DNA of 64,000 bases, taken from Congeria kusceri (Eukaryota; Mollusca; Bivalvia; Myida; Dreissenidae). The position numbers and the translations under genes were made by a program. This document shows, one piece after another, positions 19,702-31,583 of the stretch. The notes beneath the pieces were generated by a model, which was not told where the DNA came from, ran no database searches, and saw only the letters and a program-made list of their open reading frames with translations. The stretch is taken from assembly GCA_027627225.1 (NCBI GenBank), contig CM051034.1, forward strand, positions 19,652,480 through 19,716,479, given 5' to 3'. How positions within the stretch are numbered: the first letter of the stretch is position 1; each line of letters opens with the position of its first letter.

Positions 19702-19707
19702 AATAAA
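19702..19707 (+). terminator. Candidate poly(A) signal
   Basis: AATAAA inside TAATAAATAAATACG lies about 600 bp after the YDP exon. It is a possible end of the Cys/YDP transcription unit. Confidence 0.3.
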
Positions 19708-19909
19708 TAAATACGAGTATAGTATAACAGTATTGTTTTTATTGTATACACGTTATATGCCAGATAAATACATTTCAGTACAGGTACAGGTATGCAATAT
19801 GTAATGAGTAACATTGAATCAAATTGTACAATCTTGCGCAAGCATTTTGCTGACGAATTTGAAATCAAGAAATGTCGTTTATGTTACAAGCAGAGGCACA
19901 GTTACACGA

Positions 19910-20050
19910 GCTATATTACTCAGGGCGAGTTTCACAGGAAAAGACACGCGATTGACCTGTTCACCGGGAAAATTAACGAGAACTTCCCATTTAACTCCAC
20001 AATATTATTTATGTATAAGCGGATTGTTTGGAAAACATATGAGGGGTCTT
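19910..20050 (+). pseudogene. Partial copy of the Ig-like gene's last exon
   Basis: SYITQGEFHRKRHAIDLF then GKINENFPFNSTILF parallels YYIITTGKLHREIHKIEMF then EQINDIDLLSFNSTWLF at 22875-22995. Only this 3' segment is preserved and no upstream Ig exon is recognisable here. Confidence 0.6.
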
Positions 20051-20850
20051 AGAATGGCATGCTCGTTGTGTATTGATAAAATAAAATAAAACATAGCATG
20101 AAATAAATCACGACATTTCCTCTTGAAGACGCAGTATTGATTTCATAATTAGTCCAGGGAATAGGAATAATGTTGGGGAAATAATTGACACAAAAGATAT
20201 TTTTGTTGAATTGTAACCATTGATACGAGTCTTTTGACATACTAAAAATCCACCGCTGAAGCATCGGGCAAATTTGTGATTTTGGGGGGAAACACACGAA
20301 AAATGACAATCGAAACTGTGAATTTCTGGAATCTGCCCCCGATGTCACTATTTATAAATATTTTGCAATAGAAACAAAACTTAAATCATAGTACCGGTAT
20401 TGCTTTGAAATAGTTAATAAATGTATAAAGAGAAATTAATTGAAAAAATAATATGAATATTTGTGCATAAATGCTTGAAAATGAGACATAAAGGTGAGAG
20501 TTTCTGTAATCTATCGGTTAATGATGCATTATATTTCTATAACTGTTACATTAGACTTCTAAATGTTCATGTTTTCTTATATTTTGATATTTAAAGTATC
20601 TTTTTTTTGTATTAGATTTTAATTATTGCATCTCATGACTATTAAACAAGCTCATTGGAGCTAAGATGTTAGCATTAAAAGAATGATATAAAATAAAAAT
20701 AATAAAAAAACTTTCTATAATTTTCAGTTTTTATTGACACAAACACGCTATTTAATCACCTGAGAAAAATTGTTATTATTGTATATTTTTGTTCAGATAA
20801 TACCCTTTGGTAACAAGATAACCGCTAAAAATTAGATATAATTTATGTTA
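20051..20850. other. Intergenic AT-rich DNA
   Basis: I see no gene, repeat or RNA signature. Confidence 0.5.
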
Positions 20851-20859
20851 AGACCAGTA

Positions 20860-21080
20860 GAGGCTTCCTTGCTGTCACCCATATGGATTTGCTTGACTGG
20901 GACCCACTTGGGTTCGATAGGGGAAAGATAATGCATATAGATTCCACACTGGGCCCATGTTGTAAATTAGCCCAGGTAAAGCCCATATCATGACCACGTG
21001 TGGTGGCTTGCTGGGACCCAAATGGGCTTAAATGCAGTGGACCTATATGGGCTTGCTTGCTGTGATATGGGCAACAAGAG
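20860..21080. repeat. Imperfect GGGCCCATATGGG-type tandem segments
   Basis: Several inexact copies of a motif built from CCCATATGGG, TGGGACCCA and GGGCTTGCTTGCTG are concentrated here in an otherwise AT-rich context. It is probably the remnant of a degenerate short tandem repeat. Confidence 0.5.
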
Positions 21081-21138
21081 CAAAGCCTACGGGACACTCG
21101 ACTTTCTCGTATTTGATAGTACTCTAGGCTTTTGTTTA

Positions 21139-21420
21139 TAGAATAAGTTTATCACTGCCATGAAGTATTTTGAAGTTCAAGTCAATACCTCTGATAGATA
21201 TTGAGAAATTTGACCTAAAGCAAAAAAGTCTAAGTTGTAAAAAGGACAATAACTCCACCAAATTCCTTGATATAGTTAACTCCTCTTGTCTACAGAATAA
21301 GTTCATCTCAGTGATCAAGTACTTTGAGTTTCAAGTCAATACCGCTTATAGATATTGTGAAATTTGACCTAATTGCGAAATGTATAAGTTGAAAAAAGGG
21401 CAATTACTTATGTAGGATAT
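21139..21420 (+). repeat. Tandem duplication, unit about 155 bp
   Basis: AGAATAAGTT ... AAGTCAATAC ... TAGATATTG ... AAATTTGACCTAA occurs twice (from about 21139 and about 21294) at an estimated 80% or better identity. Confidence 0.7.
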
Positions 21421-21544
21421 TGAAATACTGAATGGACACCAATATTACCGTAATACTATAATAATATGAAATATAATTATTGTGTTTGCAGATTCATATT
21501 TAGTTATTGAATTTGGTTATACCATTATTTTCCATACTCAATAA

Positions 21545-22328
21545 ATGACAATGTATCCTATTGCAGCTGGAAAACGATCTATAAGAGGAAACTATTACAG
21601 GTTTTCTTTCACTATACCGCGTGAGTTTCTAGAACCGGAAAACAATTATTATGCATATATCAATTTAATATTCATGACAGAAGAAACGGAACATTATATC
21701 TCGTTCAATGGGAATGCTCAAAACATCGGGCTAAATTTGATGCACCAAAGGCTGATTATAATCTGCTGAATCTTTCCACGAGCTATGTTGCACCTCTGGA
21801 TAAAGATTTAAATATTAGAACTATTATCAATGTTAATCGAAATGACGTCGATATGATTCGAACAGGTATATACAGCCAATTTCTAACGATTAATCAAAGT
21901 ACTGGTCCAGCTTCTGTGTTGATGGTGGGCCTCTCCGGTGGTAGCATAGAACTGGTGTCTGGTGCTGAAAGACAAGGTCTAAATGGCGATAAATCATTAT
22001 TCGGTGTGAATATGGCGTTGACGGACGATTTAGCGAGAAATGGAGGAATTCGTTTGTCATGAAACCACTTCGGAACCTGGAATCTGAATTGATTAGGCAA
22101 TATATATTCGGTCGTCGTGTTAAGATTTATCCTGAACATTATAATGATGTTTTTCCCGAAAACTCATTGGCGGTGTCATTATACGTGGAATACGGTATCT
22201 CAAATGAATATTCTGTCATCGAATCCGGAATACACACTGGGCGCTGTATGGCAATAGGAAACCCCAGGCCAATTGTGGCGCTTTTCAAGGTTACATCAAG
22301 AGGCAAAGAACGTGTACTCAAGCGTTAA
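21545..22328 (+). pseudogene. Degenerate Ig-superfamily-like coding region (frameshifted)
   Basis: Three consecutive ORFs in frames 2, 1 and 0 appear to be one former coding region. The first (GNYYRFSFTIPREFLEPENN) should run into FDAPKADYNLLNLSTSY in another frame near 21720. The second (LMVGLSGGSIELVSGAE) breaks near 22056, and the third ends in RCMAIGNPRPIVALFK. C-x-A-x-G-x-P-R-P is the typical C-strand approach of an Ig domain and recurs in the next exon. At least two frame changes are needed, so I call it a pseudogene, although long exons with unrecognised splice sites are possible. Confidence 0.45.
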
Positions 22329-22487
22329 ATATGAATGAGAACTAGATCGCTTACCAATGCGATACTTAACAATTTGGTTTGGGTGCGGTCATTGTTTTTT
22401 GTTGTTGAAATTCGCATATCGCACATTTAGTTTTTCTTGTGTTTGATAGTTAAACATTAACAGGTTATATTGTATTATCTTCTTCAG

Positions 22488-22689
22488 GGCCGATACTGAA
22501 TTTAGGCAAATCGAAAGGTCAACAAACGTAATTGTGCTTGAAAGGGCGACCATTAATATTAAAAAGACAGGAGTTATGAAAAACACTACTGAAAGTGTTA
22601 TCCTTTTTTGCAAAGCGACTGGAACGCCTCGTCCAGATCTGCAGTTTGCCGACCCCTATTTTCAGACGATGACTTCCACAACTGATAGG
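22488..22689 (+). CDS. Ig-like domain exon (penultimate)
   Basis: Acceptor TATCTTCTTCAG|GGCC and donor GATAGG|GTTAGT. The in-phase translation is ADTEFRQIERSTNVIVLER ... VILFCKATGTPRPDLQF, where FCKATGTPRP is a canonical Ig B-to-C strand. It ends in phase 0 and joins in frame to the next exon at 22797. It belongs to the same locus as 21545-22328. The function is unknown; cell-surface or secreted recognition is only a family-level guess. Confidence 0.5.
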
Positions 22690-22796
22690 GTTAGTAAACT
22701 TTGTTTTTATACCCTTCTGATAATAATGCATATAAGTCATATAGGCTTTTAATAGATGTTAACGCCCTATTAATTGCAAATTCTATTGCGTTGCAG

Positions 22797-23000
22797 AAAA
22801 CTGGACAGACGAACGGTCGAGGTAGCTCTGAAATAACTCTGACACTGACGGCAGCCGAGGCTCGGCAGTTTCACGGGCTATATTACATAATAACCACGGG
22901 AAAGTTACACAGGGAAATACACAAGATCGAAATGTTCACCGAGCAAATTAATGACATCGATCTCCTCTCATTTAATTCTACTTGGTTATTTGAAAATTAG
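22797..23000 (+). CDS. Ig-like domain terminal exon
   Basis: Acceptor TTGCGTTGCAG|AAAACTGG, phase 0, open to TAG at 22998-23000. EITLTLTAAEARQFHGLYYII resembles Ig strands E-F (L-x-L-x-x-A ... G-x-Y), with Tyr where the second disulphide Cys would be. No transmembrane segment is seen. It is duplicated as a fragment at 19910-20050. Confidence 0.5.
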   Translation, partial: KTGQTNGRGSSEITLTLTAAEARQFHGLYYIITTGKLHREIHKIEMFTEQINDIDLLSFNSTWLFEN

Positions 23001-24379
23001 CCGTTTTATTTTAATCCGTTTTTTTCAGTGTCTGGGCCGAACTCGTATCTACTAACGATGCATATGAATAACTGTATTTGCCAATACTATGTTAAACTGT
23101 CAAACCTCGACTTTTTCACGCTATTTTGAAATGTCATGCATGTGTGTGCCTTTCCCTATTTGAAGACAATAATATGTGTGTGCATAAAGTACATAAATGA
23201 GTGGTTCTCTTGTGTTAGTATTACTAAACAAAACGTATAAACTAGAGTAGTTGCAGAATATGGGTGTACCTGTAAATATTTACCAGTTGTGCCTTCATCT
23301 ATAATAATTAATGACATGTAACAGAAGACAAATAACTGATGTCAATAAGTTATCAACGACTTTATGTGCAATTGTTTGTACCTCTCAAGAAATAACTAAA
23401 GGATATATTTTCTAGTGGAGTTCAATATCAGAACGTATTTTATTTTATTCATAGTCATTAAATTTATTTTCATATATCGATTGTCTATTATAATAATGAA
23501 AATATTACGAGCCTGCATTGAAATCAACGAAAAGAGTTCAGGCGTATGTCAACAATTAATTTTACATACATTTCAGAAATTGAAACAAAACTATTATATG
23601 ATTTAGATCACGTTTCTTTTCCTTTTTTGTTGGTTACAGATTGACCTCAATTATGATTACCATGTTTGAACATTGCGGAAATTCCTTATTACTTTTCAAA
23701 CATAATCCATCATTTTAATGAGTGAAACACACAACTTAAAAGAACAAAATCATTTTGAAAATATAAGGCGTATATCACTGTATTTCCCAAGGTTTAGTTT
23801 AGGAACAAATAAACTATTGAACAAAGACATTAGAGAGATATACCGAAATACAACCTTATATCAACAGTATACAGTTTGTTCATTTATGTTGTCGTTTTGG
23901 AACAGGTAATTTACTTTTATGAAGCTGGAGCTAACTCTCGTTAAAATAAAAACGTAGCATGTAATGTCATTCCAATTAAATGCTGGTCCTATTTGCTATT
24001 GTTCACTTTTATCGAGATTGCTTCTTATATTAATATCCTATTAAGCGACTATACATAATGGGTTATAACAGATATTATGATTATGATGCATTATAAATTC
24101 CAAATGATTCAAACTCTATTAAAATACAAAGGAAAAATATATTGAAGAAACCATGACTGAAACGCGTAAACAAAGTAGTGTGTTTTATTCTTTTTTTATG
24201 ATCGGTAAAAGCATTTTACGTCTGAAATATGTTCATGTATTGAACACAATTAATTCAACAAAAGTATGATTAGCTCTTACTAAGTGTCAGTATTTCACCT
24301 CTTTAAGTTGACTAAATAATACTTATGCCTATACTAAGTATATTCCTTTTTATATCAATAACGAGTATTTGTCGTCACA
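23001..24379. other. Intergenic AT-rich DNA
   Basis: Short ORFs only. No supported feature. Confidence 0.5.
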
Positions 24380-24469
24380 TTGACAGAGCATCTTCCAATT
24401 ACCTCATTCAGTCTGCTTAAACTCCCTGCTAAAACTCCCCGTCTAGTACCTAATACAAAAGCTCCATGG

Positions 24470-24769
24470 TTTCTGGTCATTTTTCAGGATAGAGACTTGA
24501 TTTTTCATCCAATCTTCATCAATCCTGCACAGTTTGTTTATGACCATAAGATTACAGGCCAAGATGAATATAAACAAATTGGGCCAGAAACACTGATTTA
24601 TAGCCCTTAATTTGTGAAAACAAATAAAGGACATTATTCAGGATAGAGACTTCATTTTTCACCCAATCTTCACCAATTGTGCAATGTTTGTCTATGGACG
24701 TCGAATATAAGCATGTTCGGGCCAGAACACTAGAGTTATAGCCCCTTGAATGTGGAAAAAAAAAGAGTT
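24470..24769 (+). repeat. Tandem repeat, unit about 170 bp, two copies
   Basis: AGGATAGAGACTT ... TTTTTCA-CCAATCTTCA-CAAT ... TTATAGCCC occurs from about 24485 and again from about 24639. The second copy is interrupted by the LINE insertion at 24785. Confidence 0.65.
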
Positions 24770-24784
24770 ATAAATGATTGGCTT

Positions 24785-25882
24785 AATATGTTAATATGTT
24801 AAATAAACTAAAAGATTCTACAAAAGTGTGTAAACTAATTTACAAATTACTGTTAAAAAGAGAAAAACCCATTGAATTCAAACAAATGAGCAAATGGAAA
24901 ACAGTATTAGACTTGGAATCTCTAGACCCTAGGACTATTTTCAGCCAACCACTCAAGTTATCAATTGATACTAAAATTAGGTATTTCCAATACAAATATC
25001 TAATGCAGATCATCCCCAACAATATATACTTATACAAATGCAATTTAACACCCTCAAATCTATGTGACTTTTGCTCTATGTACCCAGAATCAAATTTACA
25101 TTTGTTCTGGGAATGCCAATGGACCCAAATATTTTGGACTGATGTAAAACAGTATATACAAGAAAAACTTGGAATTGAAGAAAACATAGAACTAACTTTT
25201 ACCACTATGTCCTTTTGTAACTGCGTAACAGTAAACAAAAATGATTCATTCTGTATAAATTTTATAGTTATGTTAGCTAAGTACTATATTTTCAAAAGCA
25301 AACTTGAAAAACGTGTACCTCAAATAGCCAGTTTTCAAAATGTCCTAAATCATCGCCTCAAAATTGAAGAAATTATAGCAAAGTCAACTAATAAGAGCCA
25401 AATACATCAATTACGTTGGAGATGTTTTATGGAGGCATCTGACGAACGTGAAAGCCCCATCCAAACGTCCTAACTAATTTTTTTATTTTTATTTTTTTAA
25501 CCAGCTTTTCATTTATTTATAACTTCTGGTGACTGTCCAGTCACTTTGTGAAATAATTGTTGTCTTTTTTCCAAATACACTTTATTATTTTTTTTATTAT
25601 TTTTTTTCCACTGGTAAAGTTAAACAAACAAAACTTTTATTTCCAAATACCCTACTTATATTTGATAGATTTTTTTTTTTTTTTTTTTTTTTTTCTCCTT
25701 TTTCTTCATATACACCTTTTAAATTGACCTCCCTGACAAAACATTAAAACATCTTTATTTTTTCTAGACATACTTATATACAAGGTTTGTAAATGGTGTT
25801 TTTGTATGTTCAAGTATAACAAGTATGTTTATGAAATTAATAAATTTGGAATAACAAAAAAAAAAAAAAAAAAAAAAAAAAA
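24785..25882 (+). mobile_element. 5'-truncated LINE with poly(A) tail and 15-bp target duplication
   Basis: It is flanked by an identical 15-bp target-site duplication (ATAAATGATTGGCTT) at 24770-24784 and 25883-25897. It holds the C-terminal part of a LINE ORF2, a T-rich 3' UTR and an A-rich tail from about 25856. This is a textbook target-primed insertion truncated at the 5' end. The duplication is perfect, so the insertion is fairly young. Confidence 0.93.
24796..25473 (+). pseudogene. LINE ORF2 C-terminal fragment (zinc-binding region)
   Basis: 225 codons open to TAA. CDFCSMYPESNLHLFWECQW is the CxxC ... H ... C zinc-binding motif found downstream of RT in many LINE ORF2 proteins. No RT catalytic motif is included, so it is a truncated fragment even though the frame is open; the ATG is incidental. 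Confidence 0.85.
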
Positions 25883-25897
25883 ATAAATGATTGGCTT

Positions 25898-26790
25898 GCA
25901 CACACGGTTTATTATTCAATGTTGTCCAAACTTACACAGTTTGCGTATGACCATACACATTGATTGATAAAGTTTGATTTCCAACAGTTGCAAACCTTAC
26001 ATGCAGTTATTTGTACATGCAACAATGGTGGCTTCAGAACCTGTATAAACATCATTCATCATCAATGGACACAAAACTATCAAAGCAAAAGCAAAACTTT
26101 ACCTTATAGCACAGCAATCACATTTGTTGCATTGCAACAACTTCTCATAAACTGTCTGCGAAAAAGACAACACAATCTACTGTTTCTCATTTTCCAGAAT
26201 TGTCACTGACCTAATGAAAAAGGGCCAGGTAAGAATATCGAGAAAAATGATTTGAGAACCATTAGCAAAAACACCGCACATCAACTTTCCAACTTATATT
26301 TTAGTTAGCCCATTGCACTAACCGATGTTTTAAATTAAATCGATCCTATCCCCCTTTGCGTATTGTTCAGATACCTTAATTTTCTTCATCTGTACCAGTT
26401 CTCAGTTGAGTACTTTGGACCATCGTGGCCCTCTTGTCTATTTGTTTAATTAGCATGTGTAAATGAACTTTCTGGACACACCTCGTAAATCGCAAATTTT
26501 ACATCATATCATTGCAATTACTATTAAATAGTAATAAAAGAGAATATTCGATTAAATTACAATTTCATTACTCAATGGTTTAACGTTCTCCAGAGAAACG
26601 GAATTGCAACTTTCTGGTGCACGATGACATGGAGTAAAACAAGTACAGCTACATCCCAGATAGTAAAGGCACATATGGGAGATAAATGAATATCTTCATT
26701 AAATAGAATGAAATTAACTAACACGAGGCACACGAGTGCCTGTAACGCTCCACTGGCGTACTAAGTAAGGAGTTACTCAGTGTCAGAAGC
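25898..26790. other. Intergenic DNA, continuation of the interrupted repeat
   Basis: The first about 80 bp (CAATGTTGTCCAAACTTACACAGTTTG) resume the repeat split by the LINE. The rest has no supported feature. Confidence 0.45.
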
Positions 26791-26794
26791 GAAA

Positions 26795-27470
26795 GAACCC
26801 TGACATGCTATATAAGGAGAAAAGGCCCCGCCCTCTGGCGGCCATGATGGTTTAACAAATAAAATAATTCCAAGTACTTTGAGCCAATTTGGTACAGAAC
26901 CACCAAAGGAACATTTCTGTGAAATTATTTTGAAATCCAACTAGTGGTTTCTAACAACAAGGTTTTCAAAGTTTTCAATATAGTCATAAAAGGAAAAATG
27001 GCCCTGCCCTTTGGCGGCCATGTTTTTCAACAGAGCGGAACCATTAGAGCAACTTTGGTAGATACCCACCTAATGAATATTTATGTGAAAGTATTTCAAA
27101 ATCCAACCAGTGCTTTCTGAAAATAAGATTTTAAAAGTTTTCAATATAGCCATTTAAGGAAAGATGGCCCCGCCCCCTGCCGGCCATATTTTTCAACGGA
27201 GCGGAACCATTTGAGCAACTTTGGTAGAGGAGCACCCAAGGAACGTTTCTGTGAAATTATTTGTAAGTCTACCCATGAGTTTAGTAGGGGATGTCGTTTA
27301 AATATTTTTCTATTTATAGCTATGGCGGCCACCTTGTGCAGCGAGCCGGAATCATTTGAGCAACTTTGGACGAGGACCACCCAAGCAAACTTTCTTTGAA
27401 GCCTACCGGTGTCTGAGGAGATGTCGTTTAAAGGACAAGTATACGCACGCACGCACGCACGACGGAAGAA
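26795..27470 (+). repeat. Tandem repeat, unit about 140-180 bp, with CGCA microsatellite at its end
   Basis: GGCCCCGCCC-TCTGGCGGCCAT followed by TTTTCAACAGAGCGGAACCATT occurs around 26820, 27000 and 27165, with a partial unit near 27320. It ends in ACGCACGCACGCACG. Related units in the opposite orientation occur at 48340-49580. Confidence 0.75.
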
Positions 27471-27649
27471 AACGTCATGGCATAAAATCGCTGGCCTTCG
27501 GCCAGTGCAGCTAAAAAAGACCACAATATTATCACATGAATTGCACTAATTTCCATCTTATGTTACAAGCAACAATGCAGTTCAATATTTACAGCATGTT
27601 TGTTCGTATTTTTCATTTATGCCATGATTGAGGGAAAATATTATGACTT

Positions 27650-28340
27650 GTGCGATATAAGGCGGTTTTAAATTCCAATACATCGCCTTGAAGGCGGTGA
27701 CACTAGTCTTGTATATTGTTTTAAGAAAAAACATAATTAAAAGATTTGACGTCGCTGTGTCTCGAAACTATGACCGCCGGGATCAAAAAGAAGACCAGCT
27801 AACAACTCGACCACTCTGACTTACAATCATGGTAGTGATTTTTTTTAATGCTATTTAAGTGATACACGTGTTTTCCAAAACACCGATGAAAAGCGTTGCT
27901 CGCTTTATAATTTTATAGATTTTAATTATTGATTTTCATAAACGACACTATATTTCCAGAATATTTTTTTATCAGTAGTATTATTTTGCTTGTTTATTTA
28001 TAATGTACTTTCCTTTAAAGGATCTATGACACAAATTTGAAAATAGTCAATTTGCCAATCTGTGAACTGGTCTCTTTAAATAAAGGACATATTATTCGAT
28101 GTTTCTCTGGAGCTAGTGATTTATAATTCTTCAAATTGCGTTTCGTGCTATGTTATTGTGCTGTATGATACATTAGTTGTACAGCATTAAAAGTTCATAA
28201 AACACATTCGGTTTATGCACATGTTGAGTATCTCATAAAGGATATAATATATGTATAAAATCGTATACAACTTGAAATGAAATATAAAGGGAGTTTTTTC
28301 AGTCGAACACAATTTATATAATATAAACCATATATATCTA
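27650..28340 (-). repeat. Dispersed repeat family C, copy 2, split by a family S element
   Basis: 27650-27720 and 28085-28340 are the reverse complement of parts of 6045-6500. Between them lies the tRNA-derived element 27725-28075, whose right edge abuts TTAA (28076-28079) exactly where copy 1 has an uninterrupted CATTTAAAGCC. Confidence 0.65.
27725..28075 (-). repeat. tRNA-derived SINE-like repeat family S, copy 2
   Basis: The minus-strand tRNA-like head at 27755-27830 and a body homologous to 7040-7124 (TCTATGACACAAATTTGAAAA versus TCTGTGATAAAAATCTGAAAA). It is more diverged than copy 1. Confidence 0.55.
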
Positions 28341-28734
28341 CCAAACATACGATCAGTCATTTAATCAAATATTATCTGAATTCATGAAAAGTAATTAAAA
28401 TCGTAACAGAAAAGAAAAATAACTGCAATAAAGTCTTTTACTTCTGGAAGAGTTTAACCTTTTATTGCCATGTTATGTAATTTAAACGTTAATTTAAAGG
28501 CTATTTGACACAAGGTGCGAATTTACGAACAGTAATCAGGGTCACATAACCGCCGACATGCGGTTGTTTTCACCCTTCTTCGAATGACAGCCGTTACTCG
28601 CGCCCGCCATCCATCAATCGTTTTGCATAATGAAGCTGTAGTCGGCGGAGTGCCGTGTCTCTTCGTAATGCATGTACATCGTTCTTTTAGTAACTATAAG
28701 CGCAGATTGTTTGTTTCTAGATTGTCTTGTACAT

Positions 28735-29210
28735 GGGGGAGATCGTAACGTGAACTCTGGCTACCTTAAAGTAAGGCAAAAAACAGCTGGTTCTCAAAAT
28801 GGCCGGTTTCGAAACAAATGCTGGATGTGTTTAGATGGTTCGTAAAGCTTTTCGTCCGCTTTTAAACCCAAGAATATGCTAATGTTGTGTCCCAATATGC
28901 CATGTAATCACAAGAATTAATTTCAAGACTATAAAGTTTCATATAAAACAGTTATTGAAGGTACAGTTTGTGCAGGTGTGTTTTTGACTTGAAGATCACA
29001 CCAATTGTTCGCACTTTTAATAGTTTGAAGACAATTTCATACCATTTTAAGACTATCGATATGAAGTTTATCATTACTCTTAAATAATAGCCAAATTTGA
29101 CACTTCTAGAGCAAATATTCATACTGTAAGGCTGCAAAACGTGCGTTAAGCAAACATATTTCTGGTGATGACTTTAAGTACAAAATAACAACTTAATAAA
29201 GCATTAACGT
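28735..29210 (+). repeat. Left arm of a 0.5-kb inverted repeat
   Basis: The reverse complement of 32632-32701 plus 33197-33625. Landmarks are TGAACTCTGGCTACCTTAA, CATTTGTTTCGAAAC in complement, GAGCAAATATTCATACTGTA and CTGGTGATGACTTTAAG. It has a single TTAA (29146-29149) at the position where the right arm carries the family A insertion. Confidence 0.85.
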
Positions 29211-29840
29211 TTGCAAAGCAAAGAATTTGATTTGCAGATATGCAGCTCAATCAGTTCGTCCATCCATCCATATACATATCTGCATTACCTACATTAGATG
29301 TGTCAATCGTTCTGTATATACATTGTTGAAACCATTACACTTAAACGTGTGAGTATTAAATAATTACCTAATTGAATTGCATTCATTTGAGCAAAACTCT
29401 GAAATGACTAATATAATAATTTAATGAGTTATCACAACTGTTTTAATGACATTGTATTGTTCCATATGAGGTATTTAAATATTGATTAATCCATTTGAAT
29501 GGTTTGCATATAAATTATTTATTTTGTTGTTTATGCACGTTTTCAGCGAGCGAGTCTCCAATGGCAATGATCAGATGACCACTTTCTGTCCATTCACGGT
29601 TGATCCAGGAAACTGTTTACTAGCTGTAGTAGTCCAACAATAACATGGATATAACAATGTGCTGATGGTGTTTGGAATGTATCATAGCATCAGTTTATGA
29701 AATTAATAAATAAGTCAATTATTAACTATACAGTATTGAAGTAGTACCATAATATATGTTTATTGTATCATCCGTTTATATGTATTTAGAGACTTTTTCA
29801 TTAACAAAATAGAAACCATTAGATGTGATATATCTTCAAG
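29211..29840. other. Intergenic AT-rich DNA between inverted arms
   Basis: No supported feature. Confidence 0.5.
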
Positions 29841-29841
29841 G

Positions 29842-30036
29842 AATCAGTTTGGTTCCAATCCAATGACTATCGATCCGGGGAATCAGTTGAGTTCCAATCC
29901 AATGAATATCGATCCGGGGAATCAGTTTGGTTCCAATCCAATAAATATCGATTCAAGGAATCAGTTTGGTTCCAATCCGACGAATCTCGATTCAAGGAAT
30001 CAGTTTGGCTCCAATCCAATGAATATCGAATCTGTT
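29842..30036 (+). repeat. 39-bp minisatellite, five copies
   Basis: AATCAGTTTGGTTCCAATCC starts at 29842, 29881, 29920, 29959 and 29998, exactly 39 bp apart. The unit reads in frame (NQFGSNPMNIDPG type) into the following reverse-transcriptase frame. Its last copy ends where the LINE coding sequence begins. Confidence 0.93.
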
Positions 30037-31583
30037 CAGGTACCATTAGAAAATCATCTGACAGATTTTGTCCCTGCTACATCCCAGGAAGTGAAACAAA
30101 TCATCCTGCAATCTCCAAATAAATCCTGTGAATTAGATCCGATACCAACCTGGCTATTGAAATCATGTCTTGATGAACTTTTACCAGTTCTGACAAAAAT
30201 TATCAACTCCTCTTTAGACTCTGCATACGTACCAAAGACATTTAAATGCTCACGTATAAGACCTCTTTTAAAAAAGCCAAGTCTCGACCAAAATACTCTT
30301 AATAACTACAGGCCTGTGTCCAATCTCCCATTTATCTCTAAGGTTTTAGAGAAGGTAGTAGACAAACGTGTTGAACAGCATTTGACATTAAACAACCTTC
30401 ACGAGAAACATCAGTCGGCATATAAAAAATTTCACTCTACCGTGACTGCTTTACTCAAAGTCCAGAGTGACTTTCTCCAGTCTTTAGACCAAAATAAGGC
30501 TACTATCCTGGTATTACTGGACCTGTCTGCTGCCTTTGATACCATCGATCATGGCATGCTGCTCCATCGCCTAGAACATGCCTTTGGAATAGCGGGTAAG
30601 CCACTTGCCTGGATGACATCCTATCTAAGTGATCGTTATCAAACTGTGTGCATTGATGGCGAACTTTGCTCCAGTGCTCATGAAATACAGTGTACCGCAG
30701 GGATCGGTGTTAGGGCCTAAAAGCTACATCATGTACACCAAACCAGTAGGTGCAATCTGTAGAAACCATGAACTAAACCATCATTTCTATGCGGACGATT
30801 CCCAGCTATACCTATCATCTGAACCTGTAGATGTTATTTCACAAGTTGAAGTTATACAGCGCGTAGAAGCCTGTCTCAATGATATTGTCTCCTGGATGCA
30901 CCACAATATGCTAAAACTTAATGCAGACAAAACGGAACTTATACTGTTCAGCTAACAGCGCAATGCGGAGCATATATCGGAAGTGACTATTAAAGTGGGA
31001 GATTCGGAGATAAAATCATCTTCATGCGTTCGAAATCTGGGGGCCTTTCTCGATTTCTGTGTGCAGGTCTTGTTATGCCCAGTTGGGACAAATAGGTCAT
31101 ATAAGAGAATATCTTACAATCAATGCAACCAAAACTCTTGTAAATTCCCTTGTAACATCCAGACTTGACTACTGTAATGCCTTGCTTAGTGGTCTACCTA
31201 AGACAACATTAAACAAACTACAAACGGTCCAAAATACCGCAGCCCGTATCATCACGAGGACTTCTCGTTTCATCCACATTACACCTGTGTTAAAGGAGCT
31301 TCACTGGCTCCCAGTACAACACCGGATTGAATTTAAAATACTGACGAACACTTATACAGCCTTAAATGATCAGTCTCCATGCTATGTCAAAGACATGTTA
31401 AAGGTGTATAAACCACAGTGTGTCTTACGCTCTCAAAGTGACTTTCTGACTCTCGTGGTTCCAAGATCCCGTACAGTCGCATACGGTGACCGTAGCTTTG
31501 CAACAACAGCTCCTAAGTTGTGGAATCGCTTCCAATGGGAATCCGGAACTCCGATACTCTTGACGCTTTTAAAAGATCTCTGA
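30037..31583 (+). pseudogene. LINE reverse transcriptase, frameshifted
   Basis: Motifs in order: DPIPTWLLKSCLDELLPVL, NNYRPVSNLPFISKVLEKV, LLDLSAAFDTIDH (catalytic Asp, motif A), VPQGSVLGP (motif B, after a frame change near 30690) and FYADDSQLYLSS (motif C). A TAA at 30953-30955 follows TELILFS, and the same frame goes on to NLGAFLDF. A further frame change near 31065 leads to the C-terminal LDYCNALLSGLP ... LHWLPVQHRIEFKI, a signature of this LINE group. Another shift occurs near 31540. Confidence 0.92.

Noticed and set aside
24840..25238. Minus-strand 132-codon ORF
   Set aside because: Antisense shadow of the LINE ORF2 fragment.
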